Assembly: GCA_015178975.1 (NCBI GenBank)
Contig: WHVD01000001.1
Location: 3,162,001 to 3,226,000 of the forward strand
Length of the DNA: 64,000 nt
Reading direction: 5' to 3'
From: Hysterangium stoloniferum
Lineage: Eukaryota; Basidiomycota; Agaricomycetes; Hysterangiales; Hysterangiaceae
The notes under the pieces were generated by a model. It did not search any database. It saw nothing but the letters and a program-made list of their open reading frames with translations, and was not told the origin of the DNA. Positions within the stretch are counted from its first letter, which is position 1. Each line of letters opens with the position of its first letter. Made by a program: the position numbers and the translations under genes. Positions 46,373 to 58,300 of the stretch are shown here, piece by piece.

Positions 46373-48148
46373 TTATGACTTTATGTCGAGAATGTCTCCC
46401 CAAGCCTTCTGCACCCAAGAAAGACACTCCCTTATCATGACAACTAAGCGCTTTACATTGTCTCTCAGTATGGCTGCTTCAAAACCCTTCACGATTAAAT
46501 CACGTTCCTCTTGAAAATTGTCTTCCTCGTGAGATTCTAGATACTTTCTTCTCCCTGTGCGCAACCGAGCAGGTGCCTGAGTGGGCAAATTTATTTCTTC
46601 TTCAGTGAGCCGTCCTTGCACTGCTGCAAGCAGTCGTGATTGGAGCAGGAGGAAAACCGGATCGTCAGTTCTAAGTGTGCGCTTGACTGCATCGCGAAGT
46701 GGACCTTGTGCAGCAGGATCACCGGTCGCCCCGGCGGCCTGAACAACCTCATCTTCTAAATTAAGAATATTCGTTTCGGCAGGCTCTGCGACATCTCTGT
46801 CGACCTCCATTTCTAAAAGAGCCCACACACGGGAAATCCAAGCAGTGTTAGCAATATCCGGAGAACGTACGAGGGTATGTAATGATGCTGCGATGACGAG
46901 GGCTTGCATTAAGTTTTGGATCCTAATAAGATCCAATGACACAAAAATGAACGGAGGGGGAAGCAAATTGTTTGATGGGGGAAATGGCGCGACGGATTCT
47001 GAAGATCTGAGTGCCTTGATGAGACGGGAGAAAACAGTTCCACCAGGGTCTGATCCCCGCCATTCGCGGTATAACTCCTTGACTTTCTGCACAGGGAAGA
47101 GATCAAGAATCAGATGTTGTTCCCCGATAATTGCTTTGTGTATCAACCATTGCCGAGCATCCTGTTCTGTCCAGGTGCCAATGACAAAATCGGCCAAATC
47201 GTCTTTCATCCGTTCGGCGATATCGAAAATGGCTTTGATAACGTCGATACAAGCGGCGGGCAGGTCTTGGGAAGATACGTCTGCAAGACGTAAGATTAAT
47301 TCGTCCAATTCTACATCTCGGATCGGAGCGCATCGTTCTCGTAGGACGGCAAGCAGCTCACGAATGTGGCCAGATGCAGACCGGAGGGGGGAAGAGGTAG
47401 GGCTTAATGGAGCTGATAAAGTATACATGATAGGGTTGGATGCAGGAATCAGAGCTTCTACAGCTTTATGAAGGTCCGTATAGAGGAGACGAATCCTGCT
47501 CAGCTGCACGGCAGGAGCCGGCGAAGAGAGGGACTCCAAAGCCTGAGATAGTAAACCACGACCATTTAGCTTGAGATACTAAAAGAGCAGCTAATGTGGC
47601 ACCTCGTCCCAGAATGCACGTGTAACGACCTCGCTCACTTGTTCCTTCAAAGCTTGGTGCTGCGAGGGGTTGACTCCATCTCTCTCGCGGGAACGTGACG
47701 AGAAAATTGACAAAAGCGATTTTCCTGGTGGTAACACATTGGAGGGATGCGTTGCTAATGCATGGAGTAGATTGACTTCATTGACCTTTTCGAGAAGCTC
47801 CGGGGAAAGATTTGGATAGTGGAGGGGGGGAATGCTCTGCGAGTTTGGAGGCATTGTGATGGAAAGATTCGGGCCATCGGGAGCATCATAGGTCCTTATA
47901 CTTTGCGAGATAGAATCAAGATAACGTTTTTGCTCTGGAACAATCCCCCATAGCCCTTGACCCTGTAGAGCCTCCAACTCGCTTACTAACGCAAGCCAGG
48001 TCGATCTGTTCGGGGTGGGTGCCGAAGAATGTTTCTCCAAGCTAGCAATATATCGCAGGGCAGTACTGACATTATCATTATCTGGTTTCTCTACCAAGAT
48101 CGCCTCTAAATGAGTGCGAATTTCCTGGAGATCATTGAGATGGTTCAT
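46373..48148 (-). CDS. TCP11/SOK1-like protein
   Basis: Two exons (47603-48148 and 46373-47542) joined by a 60-bp GTGCCA..CAG intron give about 571 residues. The central part carries sequences typical of fungal T-complex-11 domain proteins: LSRIRLLYTDLHKAVEALIP, LAVLRERCAPIRDVELDELI, AIFDIAERMKDDLADFVIGT and EQHLILDLFPVQKVKELYRE. In yeast the relative Sok1 can suppress loss of protein kinase A activity, so a role near cAMP/PKA signalling is plausible but not shown here. The N-terminal part is helical with no membrane segment. Its Met lies 67 bp from the SSL1 Met, so the two genes share one very short upstream region. Confidence 0.85.
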
Positions 48149-48215
48149 AGTAAGGGTCTCTAATTCAGGAGGCTTTCAAACTCAGAGCCTGATTAGTCTT
48201 TCGTTGTCTTCATAC
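48149..48215. promoter_or_regulatory. Compact bidirectional promoter (TCP11-like / SSL1)
   Basis: Only 67 bp separate the two start codons. The interval contains pyrimidine-rich GTCTTTCGTTGTCTTC before the SSL1 Met and no obvious TATA box. Both 5' untranslated regions must be very short or overlap the neighbouring gene. Confidence 0.5.
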
Positions 48216-49899
48216 ATGGCAAGGAGACGCGATGACGATTATATGGACGTGGACTCTGATTCAGGAGGCTCTTTCATTGTAGATGACCCAGATTTTGAAA
48301 CCGGCGGTACTCGAGCGGCGAAAACTAGGGGCAAGAAGGCTGCGAGGCGGAAAGAGAAAGGCAAAGGAAAAGCGAAAGAGGTTAGAGGTCTGTTTACAGG
48401 TAGAACTACTACTGAATGCGAATGTTCATCTGGTGATTTAGCAACCATATTCTTGGGAGGCATCATATACACGTTCTTGGGACGTAGTACAGGAGGATGA
48501 AGGCGGTAGCTTGCAACATGCAGTTGAGGATCTTATGGCCCAAGGGCGACGGCGAAGGTACGTTCGAGACATAATAGCCATCTTCGTTAAAATTCAGATG
48601 GCACAGGCTTCTCGCCCCTACGGCTGCCATCCGCCGTACTATAATTCGACATCTTATAATTCTACTAGACCTTTCTGCCTCGATGATGGATCGTGACATG
48701 CGTCCAACGCGGTTTGATCTCACTCTTGAATATTCCCGAGAGTTCGTGGTGGAATGGTTTGATCAAAATCCTCTCGGTCAAATTGGCATAGTTGGCATGA
48801 GAGGTGGCGTTGGCGAGCGAATAGGGGAAATGGCAGGTAAGTTTTCAGTTGGTTGGTGCTACTTTAAACCTCAATCCGCACAGGCAATCCACAGGATGTC
48901 TTGAAAACGCTTGAGAAACGCACAAGATTGGAACCTTCGGGGGAGCCAAGCTTACAAAATGCGATTGATATGGCAATAGCTAGCATGAGGCAAGTGTCTC
49001 GAGTCATATAGATTCTCATAATTGACCAAGATTTTCAGCCACTTGCCAACTCATTCATCTCGAGAAATCGTCATTATTTATGGCTCGTTAACAACAGTAG
49101 ACCCGGGAAACATCCATGATACGTTAGATGCATGTGTTCGAGATAAAGTCCGTGTTTCTGTGGTCGCTTTGGCAGCGGAAATGAAAATCTGTCGCACGTT
49201 TTGTGAGAAAACCGGAGGTAAATACTTGTTATTCAAATGATAGCATCCGCTGAGCTCATATTTGCAGGTACATTTGGTGTCGCACTAAATGAAGGCCATT
49301 TTAAAGACCTTTTGTTTGAGTTGATACCGCCTCCCGCACAACGTGCTTCCTCGGGAAAAGGAACAGGATCTGCTGCCGCCGATCTCATGATCATGGGTTT
49401 TCCAACTCGATTGCCTGATTCGTCCCCACGAGCACTTTGCGTTTGTCATTCGGAACTCAAAAGTGAAGGTTTCATCTGCCCGCGGTGCATGGCCAGACTA
49501 TGTGACGTTCCCACTGACTGTGATATCTGCGGTCTAATGATCGTCAGCTCGCCTCATCTCGCGCGAAGTTATCACCATTTGTTTCCTGTAAAGGCATATA
49601 CCCCTATGTGAGTCATTATATTCATATCCTCTTCTCGAGCGTCGAAGAGCCATGCTACTGAGATAAAATCCCATCAAAGTATGGAGCTAAGTGCGGACGA
49701 AAAGGAACGCCGTCTGAAGACTTGTCATGCCTGCTCTGTTCCGTTCAAGGTGCAACAACAACTGACGGCGAGTGCTGCACCTATAAGTGGACTCAGTCCA
49801 CTAGATAGATATCGATGTCCCGAATGCCAAAATGACTTTTGCGCAGAATGTGATCTATTCGTACATGAAGTTGTGCATGTATGTCCAGGTTGCGGCTAA
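48216..49899 (+). CDS. SSL1: TFIIH core subunit SSL1/p44
   Basis: Seven exons: 48216-48380, 48442-48557, 48598-48836, 48884-48989, 49039-49217, 49268-49607 and 49680-49899, about 454 residues. The intron after 48989 starts GCAAGT and ends CAG, a GC-AG intron. The intron 48558-48597 is only 40 bp. Domains: a charged N-terminal tail; [20 protein letters not shown]; a von Willebrand A-like domain from [20 protein letters not shown] with its metal-site DxSxS; a C4 zinc cluster ([17 protein letters not shown]); and a C-terminal RING-like zinc domain ([27 protein letters not shown]). SSL1 is part of core TFIIH and stimulates the Rad3/XPD helicase in transcription and nucleotide excision repair. All zinc ligands seen in the family appear present. 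Confidence 0.92.
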
Positions 49900-50045
49900 T
49901 TACGACAGACAGACCCTTGTACATATATAACTTCATAATTCAAAAAATTGTTATCCCACTTTAACCAGTGGACCAAGATAGATGTAATGAATATTGATAC
50001 TAATATTTATGCCAATCCTATTACATGCAGCAAAAGTCCCAAAAA

Positions 50046-51699
50046 TTACATTTGTTTCATTGTTTCCAATTCATTCGCCGGAACCACATTGACACGAACC
50101 TCGGTAATTTCTTTTCTATAGTTCACAAGTCGCCTTCTAATTTCTTCTTGGACAAAGAAAGCTTCGTTGACCGTTGTCTCCGGGGTCAAAACAGCAGTTA
50201 GATCCACAAACATCAGTGCTCCAGAGTGAACAGCGCGGACGTCACGAATGCAGACGAGATGGGGAAGTCTGAGGGAGGGAGATGATGGATCGTGGAGGGG
50301 ATCTAGCTGCTGTATCAGCAACTCTCGTGTGTGGTCTGATACGCCTGCATCGGTCAATTGTTTGAATGCGCCTTTTAGAAGGCCAACACCCTGTATAAAT
50401 ATTACAACTGAAACGACCAGGCCTAAATTGAATTAGTCAAATAAGTGCCCCCGATTGTTCCTACGGCATGCTTACCACCTAACGGGTCTAACGGTAGTCC
50501 TGGAACCGCCCATGTCCCTAAAATAGCAACGAGTGCCACAAGACTTGACCAAGCATCACTGCGATGATGTATCGCATTTGCTTTCAAGACACTGCTACCT
50601 TCGTCGTCGGCAACTTTTTTGGTTATACGGTATAAATACTCTTTGGCAATCACGCTGACTGCTGCAAACCATGCTGCATTTGGATCTAACAGTTGGCCGT
50701 GCGAATGGCTGTTTGGTATGTGGGCAGCAACCGATCCTGTCGATTCTGCTGCGGTTTGAAGAATGTCCTGTACCACGCCAGGAGGCAATGAGCCGATCGC
50801 TGGATGCAAAGCTTCGAGCAAGAGGTGATACGAGTGGAACCCAATCCCCAGTGCGCCGCCTACTAACAATAGGGAGATGGTTGTCGTACCAAGAGTCTCA
50901 AACTTGCCAAACCCTACAAAGAAAAAATTAATCTCTTTGTAGAAAAAATAAAAGAGTGAGAGCTGAGAACCATAAGGATAGCGATTTGTCCTTTCACGTC
51001 GCGAAAGCTGCCAGCAAAATAGTGTGACGAAATCACCTAGTAGGTCACTCAAAGAATGACCGGCATCTGCCATGAGAGATGCAGAGTGCAAATACCTCGA
51101 GCCTAGCTTAGCTAGAATAAAGAATATAGGAGTGATCAACTCACCATCCTGCTGCCCCCTTCGTTGCAGTAAGCCCGATATTAGCGAAGAGACCAATGAG
51201 TGTTATTCGCGATCCTGCGTCACCTGGAATATGGTAGCTACGTGTCAAGAAAGCGTACTTTACAAATCTGGAATCAAAAGTGCCTACCACCGCCTTTGAG
51301 AGCTTCAAAAACCTTCTCTGCGTCTGTACCATGAGCATGGTTATGATCATGACCACCAAATAGTCCGTGTTTATGACTTTCATGATGATCGTGGTCACCG
51401 TGGTCATGGTCGTGTCCTCCAACGCCGTTTCCATTAACGGTCTTATTGTCATCTTTCGACGCAAAAGCGCGTCGTTGCGCCTTGACAACCGAGGTTTGCA
51501 CGGCAGAACTCATCTTTAAACGTGGTAATCCGACTGTGTAGGTCCACGGAACCAATGCTGGTCTGAAAATAAAACGGTTTTGACTACGACTCGATAGTGG
51601 GGCCAAAAGGGGAGTCCGACGTAGCGCTGCTTGACAACTAAAACGCGGATTGAGATTGTATGATGAGCATGAGAGGCGCATGAGCGTTACGCCTGTCAC
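50046..51699 (-). CDS. Cation diffusion facilitator, mitochondrial MMT1/2-like
   Basis: Five exons: 51288-51699, 51145-51223, 50971-51095, 50476-50913 and 50046-50422, about 476 residues. The N-terminus is rich in Arg/Ser and lacks acids (MRLSCSSYNLNPRFSCQAAL), as in mitochondrial targeting sequences. A histidine-rich loop follows (HDHDHGDHDHHESHKHG). The CDF signatures are LMADAGHSLSDLLGD in helix 2 and AIHHRSDAWSS in helix 5, each with the paired His/Asp metal site. The C-terminal cytoplasmic-type domain has FVDLTAVLTPETT. MMT-type transporters move iron or related divalent metals across the inner mitochondrial membrane. Metal choice here is inferred. It ends 146 bp from the convergent SSL1 gene. 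Confidence 0.88.
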
Positions 51700-52428
51700 A
51701 GGTAGAGATTCAAATTGTTGGCTAAACCATGGTAAAATATTCGACTAGTTCAGGTCCAAGTTGGGTTGCCGTGGCTCGGCTCACAGCCAGGACTTCGATT
51801 ATTTCCCCAATCCTACTGTTTTTGCCAAGACCTAAAAATATAACCTAATCCTATACTTATTCCTTCGATTTTTATGACACAGCGATCAAACACCTTAAAT
51901 GGCGACGACTCGGGACGAGTTGCCGGACATCTGCTAATATAACAGCCGCGTCACGCTAATAATACCAACCCGTTGAATAAAATAAAATAAAAGGTGGATG
52001 GCATCTTTAAACTATTTATTGATTGAAAACTACTTTCAATCATTTTTCTAATCCTGTGGCGAAGACCTTTACAGGAAGCTTCATTTGTTTAAGAGAACGC
52101 TTCGAGATGATGGGAGAGGTCGCTTTCGGGATGACGCAAAGAGGAGGACGTGGGAGAGGATTACTAAGCTTCGGGTTGAGCATTCAAGACCCTGGTATTT
52201 ACTCTTGACATTAGAAGGGGCAGTTATTGTCAATGGTTTGGATTGTTGTAACTACATTAATAATAATGTGTCCAAACCCTCCGCCCTTTGTTCAGAAGAT
52301 ATCACACTGTTGTTCAGAACGAATTTGCTTACGTAATTGAAACGTTAGAATTATAAATGAGATCTACGATAAGAGATCTTCATCCTCTTACCTTGTCATC
52401 ACATCTTGAGGAGTTAACAATTTTCGAA
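51700..52428. other. Intergenic region between CDF and antiporter genes
   Basis: 729 bp between two divergent genes. No extra gene is supported. AATAAAATAAAATAAAAGG lies near 51977. Confidence 0.6.
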
Positions 52429-54756
52429 ATGGGGTTGGACTTCAAGCCTATAGACGTGTGTTTCAATTGTTAGTGCTATTTATGTTCTGTTTAATTAATC
52501 AGCTATTTTTGTCGAAACCCATTACGTCTATGGACATCATTCCTCCACTCTTCCCTACCATGGTTAGTTTGCTACCCCAACAATCATATACCTATGCCTG
52601 GGGGGGTTTGTGGTATGCTTTAGCATGGTATCTTTATTAGTGAGGCAGAGGGTAAGTCACTGCTCGGACAGATCTTACAGATGAAATTTTTGACATTGTT
52701 ATGGCAGTTGTACATTGGCGAATCTATCCTTGCAACAGCATTCGGAATTATCATTGGTCCTCATTGTGCTAATGTTATAAACCCGCGGACTTGGGGCACC
52801 GATACAAATGCTATTACTTTGGAGGTTATGCGCATTACTCTTGCCACAGGCCTTTTTGCGATCGGTGCTGAACTGCCTAGGGCTTACCTTGCACAACACT
52901 GGCGCAGTCTCACAATCATGGTTATTCCTACTATGGCTTTTGGATGGATCGTTTGTGCCAGCTTTATGTTCTGGTTCTTTCCTGGTTTGGGATTTATTTC
53001 GGCGTTGTGTATCTCAGCCTGTCTTACCCCGACTGACCCTGTAAGTCTTCAAAATAATTGTACTTTATAATATATATAATTTGGTCGCTGCTAGATTTTG
53101 GCGGTTGCAATTACCTCTGGTACATATGCAGTAAAACATGTGCCTGTGAACATCCGAAGACGTAAGTTATATGAATGATGATGTTAGCCATCTCAATATT
53201 CTCCAAGTTATCGCCGCCGAATCGGCTGCAAACGATGGATTGGCATATCCTTTTCTCAGGTGCGTGATGCGCGAGATCACCTAATTGTTATTAGAAAGAT
53301 CATTGACAATTAGAATCTTAGTATATCCATATATCTTAGTGTAGAAGCATCCAAGCGGACAGCGTTGGGAAAATGGTTTCTCATAGGATGGCTGTGTAAT
53401 GCTTTCCCCAATCATTCCAAAGTCATATTACTCAGACGAAAACTCATAGACCAGGTAGTGCTTGGCATCATAATTGGTGCTTGCCTTGGACTCGGTTTTT
53501 GCTACATCATGAAGTTTGCCCAGAAACGCGGATTCATCGACAGGGAGTCTTATGTTGCTCAATATATTGCTCTTTCCCTCTTGAGCATTGGACTTACCAA
53601 CATGCTTGGTAGTGACGATCTCCTTGCCGCATTTGCTGCAGGTGGGTCGACACAAGTTATCCTTTCCAGTTACTTTATTCAAATCGAGTTCTTTTAGGAA
53701 CTGCCATGTCATGGGATGGACATTTCAATCTTCAGACTGAAAATGACATATTTTCGGTGGTCATTGATCTTGTGATCAACTCGGCTGCATTCATTTATAT
53801 TGGGGCATGGCTTCCTTTTGAAGCGTATAATACTCCCGAGGTGGGTGCTGAAAAATTATCTTATAAATCAATCCTCGATCATGAAAATAATGATTTTATC
53901 TGCATCCAGCTTAGTATATCACCTGGGAGACTCATTGCGCTTTTCCTGTGCATTCTAATGTTTCGAAGGCTACCCGCTTTACTTGTAATGTATAACTGGG
54001 TTCCGGATATCAACGGTTGGCGTGAAGCAGTATTTACGGGGCATTTTGGTTTGTTATCTGACACCTATGTTTGCTGTCGCTAAGCGTGCAAATTGATACA
54101 GGGCCAATGGGTATGTTTATGCCGTCATTGAATTACTGATCTACATTGTATATTTTGATGCAGGTGTTGGCGCCGTTTTTATATCCACTTTGGCGTTGAG
54201 TAGATTAGATGAACCTCATATACCACCGAGAAATCAGGAAGAACGTCTGGCTGCCAGTCTTCATCCCATTGTCTCATTTGTAGTGTTGGGTTCGATCATT
54301 ATCCGTGCGTTGATTCAAAGTTCCTTTTTGATATTTAGAAATCCTCAGAATACTTCAGATGGATTATCCATCCCATTCTTCAAGCTCAGTCAGCAAACCG
54401 TGACCTTAACATCTACATGGTCTCGCTCATATGGAACCGGGCCGGAGTGGTTAGGTATGACAAAAATGTTGAGTAGAACTCAAAGCCGTCCACAGGATGT
54501 TGAAGCGGTTGCTACCGGAAGTCCCAGAATCGGAAATACACTTGAGAGGACATTGCCCCTGGGTAGTGGAGCGGTGACTTTGACCACAGAGCCCACGCCG
54601 CGCCAAGGCCCCGCTACGATTCCCCCACCTTTGGACTCGTCCGCAGAAGTGGAGGTACTTCCTGTGTCTAAGCAGGTCAGCTTTGATACCAGCATCACTG
54701 AATTGCGCAAGGATTCTTTACCACCTAAATCGCCTGTGATTCAATTCTGCGAATGA
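52429..54756 (+). CDS. Plasma-membrane-type Na+/H+ antiporter (NHA1/SOD2-like)
   Basis: Eleven exons: 52429-52455, 52568-52651, 52708-53040, 53095-53161, 53208-53259, 53322-53395, 53450-53641, 53698-53840, 53910-54048, 54102-54110 and 54164-54756, about 570 residues. Exon 10 is only 9 nt. Family landmarks: YIGESILATAFGIIIGPHC, ATGLFAIGAELPRAYL, CLTPTDPILAVAI, the ion-site region AAESAANDGLAYPFL (conserved ND), SISIYLSVEASKRTALGKWF and WVPDINGWREAVFTGHFGPM. The C-terminal tail is Ser/Pro-rich. These carriers exchange Na+ or K+ for protons and control ion balance and pH. The first exon (MGLDFKPID) and its 112-bp intron are the least certain part. Confidence 0.88.
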
Positions 54757-55262
54757 CAACCACTTCAGTGGAGACACCAACACCATCTTTTCGTTGGAGT
54801 ATATATGTCTCTGGGGAGGTTTCGTTTTAGAGAGTTGACAAGTTTTTTCTCGCTAGGTTTTTGTATAGCTATGACGATTATGATAGAATACCGTAGTTTC
54901 AATCGTGGAAACTTTGAAATGCCCACAGTCACAGCTGCAGGCCCACGTCGTGTGAAGTCGCCTCCAAGAAACCTGGCTTTCTGTGAAAGTTTTACAATCT
55001 CACGGCACCATCAAATACATGAGTTCCGAGGATAGTGTTCACTGAACGAAAAGTTATATACCTTAAACTAAAAGGGTACTTAATTTTATACTTATGTAAC
55101 ATTTAACGTCAACATTGCCCCTGCTTGATACCAAGCACTTTTACAGGCTGGTACGAGTTTATAGTCCCGAAATAACTCCCGGCACGTCGGATAGCAGCCG
55201 GTCCTGGTGCTGGGCGTTGGTTTAGATAATAGGTTATTACCTTCGACCGTCGTTCTGAACCG
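54757..55262. other. Intergenic region
   Basis: 506 bp with no supported gene. It contains the 3' flank of the antiporter gene and the promoter region of the next one. Confidence 0.6.
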
Positions 55263-56527
55263 ATGTCAACGACATTAGAGGAAATTGATCAACTCACTAT
55301 TCAAATCCTTGTTGATAATACCATTGAATGGTACGTACCAAGCACAGAATGTCCCGACGGTTAAGTTTTAACCCCACTAATTAAGTTTACAGGTTCACCA
55401 AACTTCCTGACGGTTTTATTCACGAAGCACCACAGCACCTTCGTATCCAACCCGTGCACGATGAACGGACTAACTCGAGTGTCATCGATCTCGATAATTA
55501 TTGTTGTGGCAAGTAGGATCCTCGTCACGTCTGAGATCTGGCTGCTAATATAGGCAATTCAGGTGCTCATGGATTATCTATCCTCCTTGCAAGTTCTAAT
55601 CAAAAAATTGTCTTCTGCTCTAATAAATAGTGCCATAATATATACATATTATAGACAACCAAGAAAGCCGGCGTCCCATATTCTCTGATGTTTGACACGG
55701 GACCTGATACGCGTGCCTTCGAGCGCAACTACGCCTCTCTCCAGATAGGGGATACTCACATATCCCGTGTCGTTCTTTCTCACTGGCACCGCGACCACAG
55801 CGGCGCACTCACCTCCCTTGTCCGTCTGCAGCCTGGCATTACCGTTGATTTACATCCTGATCGACCTATTGCACGGGGGAGCGAATTTGTCCCAGGGTCG
55901 GTGGCGAGATTGCCTGAAGACCCTTCGTTCGAAGAGCTAGAGAAATTGGGAGGCAAAATAGAGAAGAATACAGAAGAACACGTGGTGGGGGAGGGATCTG
56001 TCTACGTCAGCGGAGAAATCCCACGAGTGATCGCATTCGAAGGACCTACGCCTTATTTTCAGAGGTGGTACGAGGATTCAGGAGAGGAAGGGAAGGGTGA
56101 ATGGAGGTACGAAGGGCATCTCATGGATGAGCGGTACGTAGCGGTCGATGTCAAAGGCAAAGGCCTTGTCATTTTTAGTGCTTGCTCTCACGCGGGAATT
56201 GCAAATGTCCTGTCACATGCAACGCAGCGGTTTGGGCGACCAATACACATGGTAGCTTTTCATGATCTCGTCGATAGTCACCCAACGTCACGATTACTTA
56301 CTGGTGTCTTCTAGGTTCTCGGTGGTTTTCATCTGATAGGTGACGGTGTCGTGGACCGCATTGAGGCAACCGTAGACTTCATTGCGAACGAACTAAAGCC
56401 TCGGCCCCGATACGTCCTTCCGCTGCACTGTACTGGATTTGCTGGAAAGATTGCACTTGCGAATGCCCTTGGGGAAGGTTGTGTCCCTGCTGGCGTCGGT
56501 CACCGTATTGAAGTCATAAGCGAATGA
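55263..56527 (+). CDS. Metallo-beta-lactamase-fold hydrolase family protein
   Basis: Five exons: 55263-55330, 55393-55508, 55554-55588, 55655-56251 and 56315-56527, about 342 residues. Two introns appear to use GC donors (GCAAGT at 55509 and 55589). For the second, a GT donor about 20 bp further on is a weaker alternative. The metal-binding motif is SHWHRDHSGAL (HxHxDH). Further metal-site residues fall in SACSHAGIANVL and LPLHCTGF, and DTGPDTRAFERN precedes the motif. The layout resembles the family annotated as archaeal pterin-type synthase or arylsulfatase-like MBL proteins, common in fungi. Substrate unknown. Probably cytosolic, as no signal peptide is seen. Confidence 0.85.
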
Positions 56528-56952
56528 AATGTACAATTTTGATTTTACCATTTTCGCCTCACCTTATCTGCCCGACAGAGCAGGCTGCTTCCATTTACAC
56601 ATTGATTGTTTATGACACTTACCTTAAAGAAAAGTCTTAAGAATTTTTATATCAATGTTGCTACACTCTTAGCGCGAATTAATTGTTATAGTTGAATTAG
56701 TGGGATGGTGGTGGGGGAGGAAGAACAAGGGTTGGACTGTTCTAATCTTGGATGTTCGCACTGGAAAAAACGCCAAAATATTGCCAAACGCTTTCAGTCT
56801 TTGAATATCTCTTGCTTCTAATCTGAGCTTAGCAATGAAATTTAAGATAATAGGTGCTCTATATTAGAGTTTTCAGACGAGTTTAATCATGTCGAGATAT
56901 ATAGGTCTATCAAAGTATTTGAACAACTATATAGTTTCTAACAAAATAAGTA
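56528..56952. other. Intergenic stretch
   Basis: No supported gene. A segment at about 56905-56945 (CAAAGTATTTGAACAACTAT..) is the reverse complement of 57402-57443, an additional part of the inverted duplication that follows. Confidence 0.5.
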
Positions 56953-57852
56953 CTGAACTGCACTGTGCCCTTGAGCATCTCATGGATATAGGGATAATTT
57001 CCCTTATCTTTGGCTCCCTTTTGTCATCCACAACGCCTTTGGTGTTACGGGACTCAAGAGGCGACATTCTTCAAGGTTACGAAAACTTTCAACAAATGGG
57101 ACTTGAAACTTATGGCATGGACTGCTGGGGCCAAACACTGTTGCCAAGACCTTTCGTACAGGATAATTGGCATTAGCCTGAAGATCCAAGGCTCCTCTCG
57201 CCCTCTGCACTGCGTCCCTATTGGGAATTGAACAAACAAGAACACCCTGATACTTGGACGTTGGAAGATATCTGGGGAATTCATAAACCGGTTCAGATTC
57301 CATATCGTGGTTGTCGGTGTCGCCCGAAATATCGCACTTCATGGTCGATCGTAATAGGGGAGTCGAAGGGGAAAGCCATGGAACCTTGGTTTTTTAAGTC
57401 TGTACCTTCCTGTGTTGTTAGAAACTATATGGTTGGTCAAATACTTTGACATGCCATCTTTCGCCTCTTCAAACAACCTTCAAAGAGCTCTATTCATAAT
57501 TCCGGGGTGTGCTGGCATCGAAGAGGAATGGGAAAATGCGCATATAATCATAGTACAAGTACATACCAGTAGATTGCTGAACAAGGGTCCGTTTATGAAT
57601 TCCCCAGATATCCTCGACGAATGTCCAAGTATCGAAACGCTCTTGTCTGTCCAATTCCTAATAGACGTAGTGCATAGGGCAAGGAGAGGTTTAGATCTTC
57701 GGGTCAATGCCAATTATTCTTGTATGAAGGATCCCGGCACCAATGTTCGGCATCAGCAATTCATGCCATGGGTTAAAGTCCCATTCGCTGCAAGATAGGG
57801 GAAATCATCCCTATATCCATGAGATGCTCAAAGGGCACACTGGTGCAGTTCA
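56953..57852. repeat. Large inverted repeat with ~300-bp spacer
   Basis: The left arm (56953-57290) and right arm (57587-57852) are diverged reverse complements. Matching landmarks are TGAACTGCAC and GTGCAGTTCA at the outer ends, GAGCATCTCATGGATATAGGG and its complement, TTGGCATTAGCCTGAAGATC and its complement, and GAATTCATAAACCG and CGTTTATGAATTC at the inner ends. The left arm has about 70 bp more. Both arms carry matching coding-like patches (for example EDIWGIHKPV on plus in the left arm and its counterpart on minus in the right arm). This is therefore an inverted duplication of part of a gene or element. Confidence 0.7.
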
Positions 57853-58104
57853 TTGAGTTCCCTGGAAGGTAAGTACCTCTTTAACATTTTCAAGGTGTGT
57901 AAGCCACAAGCAATCGATAATTCTAGGATCAATGAAGTCATAAGAGGGCCCATTTACCGTAGTATGCCCCCAATCTGACAAGTATGCGAACGGATTGTTA
58001 GTTGGGTTTTGTGTGAGCGACGGAATTACATTGTTTTGTTTAGTAAGAGACGTATTCAAATCGATAGAGTAGTCAAAACGAGTAGGGAAGAGGACAAAGG
58101 CCAT
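57850..58104 (-). CDS. Unrecognised small ORF, probably a gene remnant
   Basis: An 84-codon frame starts MAFVLFPTRFDYSIDLNTSL and contains NNPFAYLSDWGHTTVNGPSY and IDCLWLTHLENVKE. The composition looks protein-like, and the frame leads directly toward the right arm of the inverted repeat. It is probably exon 1 of a gene whose downstream part lies in the duplicated region and is degraded. I do not recognise the family. Confidence 0.35.
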   Translation of the reverse strand: MAFVLFPTRFDYSIDLNTSLTKQNNVIPSLTQNPTNNPFAYLSDWGHTTVNGPSYDFIDPRIIDCLWLTHLENVKEVLTFQGTQ

Positions 58105-58300
58105 TTTTTAAGAGAGGGTGAGCCGTTTGGATGACAGTAAGTCACTGTACCCGGCGAGATTTACGCGCCCTAGGACTCGGATTATCGTGCTTTCAAGTTT
58201 ATTTTATTTTATTTTTATGTTTTATGATGTAAATATGACACATACAATGGAACATTCTAGCATAAAGGCTGGAACATTTATGTTTTGGCTCAGTGGCTCA

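Noticed and set aside
46845-47471. Plus-strand 208-codon frame
   Set aside because: It is antisense to the TCP11-like exon 2 and has no features of its own.
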